Assembly (NCBI GenBank): GCA_937928045.1
Contig: CALFWO010000031.1
Location: forward strand, 37,835-101,834
Direction: 5' to 3'
Source: an uncultured Saprospiraceae bacterium
GTDB taxonomy: Bacteria > Bacteroidota > Bacteroidia > Chitinophagales > Saprospiraceae
DNA: 64,000 bases
The notes under the pieces were generated by a model that searched no databases, was not told where the DNA came from, and saw only the letters and a list, made by a program, of their open reading frames with translations. The position numbers and the translations under genes were made by a program. Shown one piece after another: positions 47,483-55,079 of the stretch (positions are counted from its first letter, which is position 1; the number at the start of each line of letters is the position of its first letter).

Positions 47483-47605
47483 ATGAAGAAGTTACTCTCA
47501 AACCTTGATGTAAAGATCCTAGACACTTTTCAACTTTCTAAGTTAAAAGGAGGTAGTGATGAAAAAACTGATGACATCATTATCGAGGATATTATTAACG
47601 GTTAA
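47483..47605 (+). CDS. Short peptide with double-glycine leader; candidate natural-product/bacteriocin-type precursor
   Basis: A 40-residue frame starting MKKLLSNLDVKILDTFQLSK, followed by LKGG (residues 21-24) and then a 16-residue, strongly acidic tail (SDEKTDDIIIEDIING). The LSKLKGG ending matches the Bacteroidota GG-leader pattern (Leu-Ser-Lys-Leu-x-Gly-Gly) found in precursors cleaved by C39 peptidase transporters or modified as lanthipeptides. The acidic tail has no Cys, Ser-rich or Thr-rich core, so modification is unclear. No C39 transporter or modification enzyme is in the window. A 36-bp hairpin follows within 10 bp of the stop. The gene lies between the sigma and helical-repeat genes. 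Confidence 0.6.
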   Translation: MKKLLSNLDVKILDTFQLSKLKGGSDEKTDDIIIEDIING

Positions 47606-47611
47606 CTAGTA

Positions 47612-47647
47612 GTAAGCAAGGCAATGTAACATCATTGTCTTGCTTAC
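47612..47647. terminator. Hairpin terminator shared by the convergent peptide and 47644 genes
   Basis: GTAAGCAAGGCAATG (47612-47626) pairs with CATTGTCTTGCTTAC (47633-47647) through a stem of 15 pairs (one G-T), loop TAACAT. It follows the peptide gene by six bases. Its last four bases overlap the stop of the minus-strand gene, and T-rich sequence lies on the right, so it can serve the peptide transcript. Confidence 0.85.
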
Positions 47648-49077
47648 AATTCCTTTATTTTTTTCAATAGCCATTCTTTGGCAATTATTTGATCCATCTT
47701 GTCTATTTGTTCCAAGGTAAGTGTCCTGTATTTATTTAAGTCGTTTTTTGCACTCTTTGAAATCATAAATCTAATAATTTGGGCAAAGTTTAAATAGGCT
47801 TGCACATAATTTTCTGTGATTATTAAATCTCTGTTACAATAGCGCTCCAATGCTACTACTCTTGATCGAAGTGTGGTTTCATAAGAATCCTCTTTGAGGT
47901 AAAACTCATATAGACATCTAATTGTTAATGTTCTTACCCGTAGGCTAAAATGAATTTTTTTGGAATCAATTTTAAGCAAATGCTTATAGGATTCATCAAA
48001 ATTCTCTCGATGGAAGTATAAAAATGCTTTGCTTAAATTAAAAGTGTCTGTTTGATCTTCCCCTTCAATTCTACTTTTCCCTTTTTCAATAAATTCTTCC
48101 GCAAAGGTGGTTTCTTTTGCAATACATGCGCTGACAACAATGTTTAGAAATTTACTTGAAGAGAACATTTCGCTTTTATTCGTTGCTAATGAAAATTTTT
48201 GAAGTAAAAACAATTCTTTGGTGAATTCTGCTTCTCCTTCACGTACTCTAAGGAATGTATAATTTTGTAGCATGGTCAGTACGTTTTTTAGTTGCGATTC
48301 ACTTAGGTATTCATACTTTTTAAACAATTGATCTTTAATTAAATGATATGTAGAAGGATTAAAATCGGTGAATAATTCTATTATCTTGATATATAAATTG
48401 AAAATCGGTTCCTTTTCTTCATCAATAATTGCCCGACTTTTTAGGTTGAGTTCTTCTTCCCAGAGAATTTCTTTATCTAAAAGTATGTTTGTTCTAGCAA
48501 GGATGGCGCAATGAAATTCTAATTTTTCTAGAAAAAAATGCTTGTCTAAGTTTTCTTTGAAGGCAATTAGGTAGCTATGTTTTCCTTGGTTGTCTTTTTC
48601 CAAAGAAAGGTTGTAGAGATGTTTGTAATTTTTTGCCAAAGAAAGATAATCATCTACTAGCATGTATTTTTGTCGCTCCAAAAGTTTTAAGTGTTCGTTA
48701 GTTAGAAGCGGAAGATTGTTGTATTGCGGATTCTTGTGGATGCTACTAAGCGCTTTTGATATGATTTCTTTTTTATCTGAAACTAAAGAATCAACAGCTT
48801 GAAATTTTATCATCGCTTGATACAATTGATGAATCATCTTGTTTAGGTTAGCAATCGAGAGTTTTTTGTCATTCTCAGTAAGGCGCTTTGAGATGTATTC
48901 GTACGTACAATTTTTGTGTCTAAAAGTTGGGTGATGTTTGATTAGAATATTTAATAAAAGACTAAGGTCATTATTTCGATTGTGATAAGGAGAGGCTATG
49001 AATAGCTGAAATGATTTTAGTTCTTTTTTGCTGAACTTGGAAAGGTGCTTAATTCCTTTAACATCCTTTAAAGTCAT
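47644..49077 (-). CDS. Hypothetical cytoplasmic helical-repeat protein
   Basis: 477 residues with no signal peptide or TM helix. The N-terminus (LSKFSKKELKSFQLFIASPY, then HNRNNDLSLLLNILIKHHP) has the pattern of a family common in Saprospiraceae-type genomes but with no known function. The rest is almost entirely alpha-helical, with paired-helix repeats reminiscent of TPRs (TFNLSKAFLYFHREN, FDESYKHLLKIDSKKIHFSL). It converges with the GG-peptide gene across a shared terminator. It could act with that peptide or be unrelated. Confidence in being a real gene is high; function unknown. Confidence 0.8.
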   Translation of the reverse strand: MTLKDVKGIKHLSKFSKKELKSFQLFIASPYHNRNNDLSLLLNILIKHHPTFRHKNCTYEYISKRLTENDKKLSIANLNKMIHQLYQAMIKFQAVDSLVSDKKEIISKALSSIHKNPQYNNLPLLTNEHLKLLERQKYMLVDDYLSLAKNYKHLYNLSLEKDNQGKHSYLIAFKENLDKHFFLEKLEFHCAILARTNILLDKEILWEEELNLKSRAIIDEEKEPIFNLYIKIIELFTDFNPSTYHLIKDQLFKKYEYLSESQLKNVLTMLQNYTFLRVREGEAEFTKELFLLQKFSLATNKSEMFSSSKFLNIVVSACIAKETTFAEEFIEKGKSRIEGEDQTDTFNLSKAFLYFHRENFDESYKHLLKIDSKKIHFSLRVRTLTIRCLYEFYLKEDSYETTLRSRVVALERYCNRDLIITENYVQAYLNFAQIIRFMISKSAKNDLNKYRTLTLEQIDKMDQIIAKEWLLKKIKEL

Positions 49078-49313
49078 TTCTTAATTGGTTTTCTAGAATC
49101 AAATTCAATAATCAACAGTTAATTACAAGCAACAGAAATTCATCGAAATCGGGATATAACAATATAATTTGTTACTGGCTTTTATTGGGTGCTAGCCGGT
49201 GAAATTTATTACTTCCAACTACATTTATAATCAACTTAAATTTAGGTCAAAGATAGAATTCTAGTTGGCATACTCAAATCACGTATTCAAATAAATATTA
49301 ATTGTACCCCGAA

Positions 49314-50786
49314 ATGAAAATCAGAAATATATTATTGCCGTTGATGTTATCGTTAGTCTGGAGCGTATCTCATGCACAGTTGTTTAATAAGAAAGCTCGA
49401 GTACAGGAGGTCCCTGTTTCTTGCAGTACTGCACCTTTAAGTGAACGGCCCACGATTACAGTTAGTAATTTCGAAGTAAAAGCTTATGGTGCGCAACAAA
49501 GATTCGGAAGCGAATTGGGAACAATGTTGAGTAACGCGCTTGTAGAGACAAACTGTTTTAATGTTCTAGCAAGTGCCAATGATATGTCTGATGTTGCTGC
49601 GGATATGAAGGTAAGTCAGCAATTTGGAGGAGGTGTTTCTGAATCAAGGGGAGTAAAGTCTGCAGATTATTTTATAAGTGGTCAGATCACCGAATTCAAT
49701 GAAAATAATGTTGGAACAAATACCTTAGGAATTCAAATAGGGATATTCAAAGCGCAAATAGGATTTATTCTGCAGATAAAAAACGCTCAGCGTGAGATAC
49801 TTTTTTCGAAGTCTATCAATGTAACAAGATCAAAACCAGGAACTGGAGGTATTCGGCTATTTGGATTGCCGGTAGCTACTGGATCTTTTACAAGCAAAGC
49901 GATGGCGGATGCATTAGAAAATGGAATAATTCAAGCCGTAAATATAATTGCAGAGCAAAAGGATGCTTTAGGTATGGACAAGCCTGAAAGAAGGACTGAT
50001 GGTACTGTTAAATTTGACGCAGGAACTTGCGATGTTTTAAAATCAGGAAACGCCCCTAAAGTCATGGTTGTTATTCCAGAATATCACATTCAAAGAAAGA
50101 TTCCAGATCCAGCAGGAGAAACTGAGATTATCAAAAAGTTTGTTAATGCTGGTTTCCCAGTGGTTGATCCTACAATGTATATGGCCTTAAAGACGAATGG
50201 GACACTTAGTGATATCGTCAAGAACCCCGTGGAGGCTGCAAATATAGGTGCCAGATATGGCGCAGATATCATTATTATCGGAGAGGCTTTCAGTGAAGCT
50301 ACGAGCAATGTAAATGGGATGGTGTCCTGTAGGGCAAGGGTAGAAGCAAGAGCTATCAATACAAGAAATGCTACGATCGTAGCTGCAGATGGTAAACATG
50401 GATCGGGACTAGATATTGCTGAGTCTGTGTCTGCTAAAGTAGCCCTACGAAACGCGGGGTCAGAGATTGCAAATAGTTTTATGGTCAAATTGTGTGGAGG
50501 AAACTCTTCAGGACAGGGTTCAGGTTCTAACAGCAGCGGCTCTTCGCAACAACTTTTAGTAAGAAACATCGACTATGGTACATTAAGTACTTTAAGTGGT
50601 ATTGTATCTGGATTAACTGGTGTAGATTCTGTCTCTAAGAATTATTCAAAAGGCGATGGTACACTCCAGTTTAAAAATTCCGGAAGTATTGATAAAATAG
50701 TTGATGCAATTATGTCTTCCTCCTTGGGGAATTCTCTTGAGGTAGACCAATTCAAAGAAGAAAAAGTAATCCTAATCGCAAGGTAA
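49314..50786 (+). CDS. CsgG/HfaB-like outer-membrane secretion protein with duplicated domain
   Basis: 490 residues from the ATG at 49314, which starts a signal peptide (MKIRNILLPLMLSLVWSVSH, cut near AQ); the TTG at 49302 is not needed. Residues about 40-225 match CsgG-type periplasmic domains (LGTMLSNALVETNCFNVLAS, ADYFISGQITEFNENN, RLFGLPVATGSFTSKAMADA). A second, more distant copy follows (about 245-395: KFVNAGFPVVDPTMYMALKT, ARYGADIIIIGEAFSE). Then come a Ser/Gly-rich linker and a short ferredoxin-like end. In curli systems CsgG is a ring-shaped secretion channel; the lipidation Cys is absent here, so a secreted or periplasmic relative is likelier. It precedes a T9SS cargo gene by 19 bp, suggesting co-transcription. 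Confidence 0.75.
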   Translation: MKIRNILLPLMLSLVWSVSHAQLFNKKARVQEVPVSCSTAPLSERPTITVSNFEVKAYGAQQRFGSELGTMLSNALVETNCFNVLASANDMSDVAADMKVSQQFGGGVSESRGVKSADYFISGQITEFNENNVGTNTLGIQIGIFKAQIGFILQIKNAQREILFSKSINVTRSKPGTGGIRLFGLPVATGSFTSKAMADALENGIIQAVNIIAEQKDALGMDKPERRTDGTVKFDAGTCDVLKSGNAPKVMVVIPEYHIQRKIPDPAGETEIIKKFVNAGFPVVDPTMYMALKTNGTLSDIVKNPVEAANIGARYGADIIIIGEAFSEATSNVNGMVSCRARVEARAINTRNATIVAADGKHGSGLDIAESVSAKVALRNAGSEIANSFMVKLCGGNSSGQGSGSNSSGSSQQLLVRNIDYGTLSTLSGIVSGLTGVDSVSKNYSKGDGTLQFKNSGSIDKIVDAIMSSSLGNSLEVDQFKEEKVILIAR

Positions 50787-50805
50787 TTATAAACCAACTC
50801 CTCCC

Positions 50806-53361
50806 ATGTTCATGAAATCAATTTGGATTTTAGTAATCTTGTTTTGTCTTTCCCTTAAAATAATAGGTCAGGCACCTTTCCCCTTTTTTGATAATTTCGA
50901 AAGTGGTACTATTAACTATAATCACTGGTCTCCATTCCCAAGCATGCAGGGCGTTGATGGAGTTGTGGAAATTCAAGACGGCGTAGGAGTGGAAAATACT
51001 AAGGGGTTGAAAATGGGAAAGTCAAAGGACAATACTGGTCTTACAACCAATACATTTGATTTATCATTGAATCTATTGAATCAGACCAATGTTGAGATGA
51101 CTTTTTGGATTACTGATAGAGGAGATGAAACACATGATAAAGATGGAATTTACTTCAGTGATAATGGCGGAGATTATTTTACAAAAGTTGTTGATTTCTT
51201 TCCTGAGGAATGGTGTAACAACAGGATAAGCCAGCACCCGCCATTAGATATTGATAAGTTAGCTGCTAAGGCCGGACTGAATTTAACTGATCAATTTATT
51301 ATTCGTTTTCAACAACACGGAGAAGATGATTTTTCTGGTGTCGCCGCTACGGATATCGATGGATTTTATATTGATGAAGTAAAGGTATACGATCCTGGGT
51401 TGATTTATTCAACCATCCCATTTGAAGATGATTTTGACAATGGCTTGTTCAAAAATTCTTGGGCATGGAATTTTGCTGACGAAACGTCTACGATCAATAC
51501 AAATACTTCGATCACCAGTCCTGTTAGTGTGGTGGAAGTTCAAAATGGAGTTGGTGTTGAAAATAGCTACGGAGTAATTCTTGGTCGCGAATGTGATAAT
51601 ATTTTTACTACAAATGCGCTTGATTTACATCTAAACTTAGCGGGTGAATCGAATGTAGAAATGACCTTTTGGATAGGAGATCGAGGGGACGAAACAGATG
51701 GAGACGATGGGATTTATTTTAGTGATAATGGAGGAATTTCATTTGTAAAGGTGGTAAATTTCTATCCAAGTGAATGGTGCAATAGTACTTATGGTCAACA
51801 TCCTCCATTAGATGTTGATAAATTGGCTTCAACCTATGGTTTGAGTTTAACTGCTCAATTTGTTGTTCGTTTTCAACAACACGGAGCAGATGATTTCTCT
51901 GGTGTAGCTGCTACAGATATCGATGGATTTTATCTTGATGAAGTAAAAGTTTACGATCCTGAGTTGATGTATTCGAGCATCCCATTTGAAGATGATTTTG
52001 ACAATGGCTTGTTCAAAGATTCGTGGGCATGGAATTTTGCTGACGAAACATCTACGATCAATACAAATACTTCGATCACTAGTCCAATAAGTATAGTTGA
52101 GATTCAAAATGGTGTCGGTGTTGAAAATAGCTATGGAGTAGTTCTTGGTCGGAAATGTGATAATATTTTTACGACGAATGCGCTTGATTTGCATCTAAAT
52201 TTAGCTGGTGAAACAAATGTGGAGATGACTTTTTGGATAGGAGATCGAGGGGACGAAACAGATGAGAACGATGGGATTTATTTTAGCGATAATGGAGGGT
52301 CGTCTTTTGTAAAGGTAGTAGATTTTTATCCGAGCGAATGGTGCAATAGTATTTATGGCCAGCATCCTCCATTAGATGTTGATAAGTTGGCTTCAATTTT
52401 TGGGTTGAGTTTAACCGCTCAATTTGTAGTTCGTTTTCAACAACACGGAGCAGATGATTTTTCTGGGGTAGCGGCTACCGATATAGATGGATTTTATCTT
52501 GATGAGGTGAAAGTCTACGATCCTGGCTTAACCTTTTCGAGCATCCCATTTGAAGATGATTTTGACAATGGTTTGTTCAAAGAATCATGGGCATGGAATT
52601 TTGCAGATCAAACATCTACGATCAATTCAAACACTGGGATCACCAGTCCGATGAGTACCATAGAAATAGGAAATGGAGTAGGCGTTGATAACAGTTATGG
52701 AGTTAGAGTTGGACGTAGGTGTGATAACGTATTTAGTACAAATGCACTTGATTTACATTTGAATTTAGAAGAAGAAACGAACGTAAATTTAACTTTCTGG
52801 CTGGCAGATCGCGGGGATGAAACAGATGCTGATGACGGTCTTTATTTTAGTAATGATGGTGGCGATACTTTTATTAAAGTTTACGATTTTAATTTTTCTG
52901 CCGCCGCAAATTATGTTTATCAAGCATATCAGTTAGATGTTTCTTTTTACGCCGACTCAATTAATCTAGATTTGACAGATGAATTTGTCATTCGATTTCA
53001 ACAACACGGAGAGGATGATTTCTCGGGAGTAGCAGCCACAGATATTGATGGCTTTTATTTGGATGATGTTAGTGTAACTAATATTATAAGTTCGACTAGT
53101 CAGTTGTTAGAGGAAAATATATTTGAGTTTTTTCCTAATCCCGCTACAGATATTGTTACCATTCAGTATGCAAAAGGTGGAATTGGGTCAGCAACTGTAA
53201 TCGTTGCTGACTTGTTTGGGAAATCAATGTTGGAATTGAACACTGATTTTTCAAAGGAAAGTGACTTGATAGATTTATCTAGTTGTCCAACTGGAATTTA
53301 TTTTATAACAGTCATTTTAGAAAATGGACTTACCGAAACTCAGAAGGTGATGAAAAGATAA
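50806..53361 (+). CDS. T9SS cargo with tandem 188-residue beta-sandwich repeats
   Basis: 851 residues; a signal peptide ends near IIGQ (about 22). Four copies of a unit that begins near FEDDFDNGLFK and contains FWI-x-DRGDET, DGIYFSDNGG, HPPLDVDKLA and RFQQHGADDFSGVAATDIDG fill residues 23-760. The last three are almost identical over 188 residues (564 bp), starting at 51421, 51985 and 52549; the first is more diverged. The pattern of strands and the DDF-SGVAATDIDGFYLDEVKV ending resemble concanavalin/MAM-type adhesion domains. The C-terminus is a type A T9SS domain (FEFFPNPATDIVTIQYA, then TGIYFITVILENG). It is probably a surface adhesin. The gene closely follows the CsgG-like gene. Confidence 0.8.
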   Translation: MFMKSIWILVILFCLSLKIIGQAPFPFFDNFESGTINYNHWSPFPSMQGVDGVVEIQDGVGVENTKGLKMGKSKDNTGLTTNTFDLSLNLLNQTNVEMTFWITDRGDETHDKDGIYFSDNGGDYFTKVVDFFPEEWCNNRISQHPPLDIDKLAAKAGLNLTDQFIIRFQQHGEDDFSGVAATDIDGFYIDEVKVYDPGLIYSTIPFEDDFDNGLFKNSWAWNFADETSTINTNTSITSPVSVVEVQNGVGVENSYGVILGRECDNIFTTNALDLHLNLAGESNVEMTFWIGDRGDETDGDDGIYFSDNGGISFVKVVNFYPSEWCNSTYGQHPPLDVDKLASTYGLSLTAQFVVRFQQHGADDFSGVAATDIDGFYLDEVKVYDPELMYSSIPFEDDFDNGLFKDSWAWNFADETSTINTNTSITSPISIVEIQNGVGVENSYGVVLGRKCDNIFTTNALDLHLNLAGETNVEMTFWIGDRGDETDENDGIYFSDNGGSSFVKVVDFYPSEWCNSIYGQHPPLDVDKLASIFGLSLTAQFVVRFQQHGADDFSGVAATDIDGFYLDEVKVYDPGLTFSSIPFEDDFDNGLFKESWAWNFADQTSTINSNTGITSPMSTIEIGNGVGVDNSYGVRVGRRCDNVFSTNALDLHLNLEEETNVNLTFWLADRGDETDADDGLYFSNDGGDTFIKVYDFNFSAAANYVYQAYQLDVSFYADSINLDLTDEFVIRFQQHGEDDFSGVAATDIDGFYLDDVSVTNIISSTSQLLEENIFEFFPNPATDIVTIQYAKGGIGSATVIVADLFGKSMLELNTDFSKESDLIDLSSCPTGIYFITVILENGLTETQKVMKR
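51421..53092 (+). repeat. Tandem 564-bp direct repeats inside the T9SS cargo gene
   Basis: The phase marker TTTGAAGATGATTTTGACAA starts at 51421, 51985 and 52549, so the unit is exactly 564 bp (188 codons). The first two units are very similar at DNA level, including silent sites, which points to recent duplication or gene conversion. The third is changed after about 52870. Such repeats can expand or shrink by recombination and vary the length of the surface protein. Confidence 0.9.
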
Positions 53362-53401
53362 TTTAACTTTTTAAACTAAAAAGTGATTGATTAAAATTTC
53401 A

Positions 53402-54883
53402 TTAATTCCCTCTGTCCAGTTTTGCAAACATCTGGTCTAGTGTTCGACGATCTAGAATATTGCCATCCTTAATCACTGAATTAATCTTTTGAGTATTTCG
53501 AATATCTTCCAAAGGATTGGCATCTAAAATAAGCAGGTCGGCGATCATTCCTTTTTCAATTAATCCTAACTCGGCTTGCAAGTCAAAATATGCGGCAGGA
53601 GCAGAAGTAGCACTTTCGAGAATCTCCATATTAGATAAGCCTGATTTACTTAATAAATATAGTTCATCATGCAGACTTAAACCTGGAGTTAAAAAGCCAA
53701 TTGGAGCATCTGTCCCTGCTAGAATTTTCACTCCAGCCTGGTTGGCCTTGTTTATGATATCATGAGACCAGTTGGTGTACTTTTTTCTTTTCTCTTGAAT
53801 AGGGGAGTCTAAAATCGTCTTGGCTCCAGCTCTCCATTTTTCTTCAATAGAAGAAGGTAAGTATTTGTAGCTATCCAAAAATGCCGTATTTTGAAACGGG
53901 CGATTGGTTGTCAAGGTCATAATGGATAGGGTAGGGATTTGATAGACATTATTTTTTGCAAGAATTTTTAGTACTTTTTGGGTCTGGGATTCATCTTGAT
54001 TTTCAATCGAAATAGTTCTTTGGGCATCATGAATTCTTGAGCGCAAAACCCCACCTTGATCCATTATTCCTTCTGCTAATAATTTTCGTCTTTGTTCTAA
54101 AAGTGATTCCCAATTTTTTGCAGTTGAAAATTCTAAATTTCGCATATGTTCCATACTGTTCATTCCAGCTTCAACAGCACTGATAACGTCCATGCTCAAT
54201 GGAACGTGACCAGTAACAAGCAAGCCCAATTTTTTTGCCCTTTTGGTTATTGCGGCAAATTGCGTTGGGGAGAGCATTTCATAAGCTTTCAATAAGTCCA
54301 CCCCTTTTTTATGAAGACTATCCACCATTTTAATGGCCGCGTCTTCATCTTCTAAGCCAACTGAAAGTTCTGGTCTTCCCGGGCTGCCATCATACACATT
54401 GGGTTCACCATCAAGCAATGGTCCTGCGATTTTGATTCGTGGAGAACTCTTGGGGAATTTATCTGCTTTGTCTTTCCATTTTTTTACAAAGTCAATTTTT
54501 CCTCCAGTATCCCTAACACTGGTAACTCCATATGCTAAGAATAGATCAAACATGGACGGGGCAAGATCCTCAATGTAAGCGAAATGAATATGGGTATCCC
54601 AAAGGCCAGGAATTAAATACTTTCCTGCTCCATCAATAATTTTGCTGGATTTGATTTGTCTCAGGTCGCTTTGTTTTATAATATCAACTATTTGATTCCC
54701 TTGAAGAACTACGGTTTGATTTTCCTGTATTCCATTTTTAGCATCTATCGTAGAAATGTCTGAAATGAAAATTAAATCGTTAGCTGATTCTTTATTGGGT
54801 TGACAAGAAGACAGTAGAACAAGTAGCGCTGCGAAAACTAAAAACGAGTTTCCATTATTATTTTTTTGAAAAGCAATTCTCAT
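53402..54883 (-). CDS. Lipoprotein amidohydrolase (imidazolonepropionase-like)
   Basis: 493 residues from the ATG at 54883; this start gives a signal sequence ending in a lipobox LLSSC, while the longer frame from 54946 places 21 extra residues in front of it. Metal-dependent amidohydrolase: DTHIHF supplies the first two metal His. GHVPLSMDVISAVEAG (His) and MEHM further ligands follow, then LAGTDAP with the catalytic Asp and GLSLHDEL. The end SAPAAYFDLQAELGLIEKGM and ADLLILDANPLEDI is the typical C-terminal strand pair. Members of this group include prolidase-like and cyclic-amide hydrolases; the substrate cannot be told. Being lipid-anchored, it acts outside the cytoplasm. It converges on the T9SS cargo gene across 40 bp. 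Confidence 0.87.
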   Translation of the reverse strand: MRIAFQKNNNGNSFLVFAALLVLLSSCQPNKESANDLIFISDISTIDAKNGIQENQTVVLQGNQIVDIIKQSDLRQIKSSKIIDGAGKYLIPGLWDTHIHFAYIEDLAPSMFDLFLAYGVTSVRDTGGKIDFVKKWKDKADKFPKSSPRIKIAGPLLDGEPNVYDGSPGRPELSVGLEDEDAAIKMVDSLHKKGVDLLKAYEMLSPTQFAAITKRAKKLGLLVTGHVPLSMDVISAVEAGMNSMEHMRNLEFSTAKNWESLLEQRRKLLAEGIMDQGGVLRSRIHDAQRTISIENQDESQTQKVLKILAKNNVYQIPTLSIMTLTTNRPFQNTAFLDSYKYLPSSIEEKWRAGAKTILDSPIQEKRKKYTNWSHDIINKANQAGVKILAGTDAPIGFLTPGLSLHDELYLLSKSGLSNMEILESATSAPAAYFDLQAELGLIEKGMIADLLILDANPLEDIRNTQKINSVIKDGNILDRRTLDQMFAKLDRGN

Positions 54884-55079
54884 GAAGCTGCAGTTTAATA
54901 TCTTGGAAATTAACAATAACAACTGAAATTTTAATGGTTTTCTCAAAATGCTACTAATGATTTCTGAATATAATTGTTGATTTCGACTAAATGTCTTTTA
55001 CATTGACAAGAGTAATGTTTTAATTTGTTTGACTCGTTTTATTTTCGTTTTTTAGTTGTTCAAAAAACCAACTGAATAC

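Noticed and set aside
47519..47560. GGAGGT followed by GTGATG inside the peptide gene as a Shine-Dalgarno plus start
   Set aside because: The GGAGGT codes the KGG leader motif; the following short frame is not protein-like and this group does not depend on Shine-Dalgarno sites.
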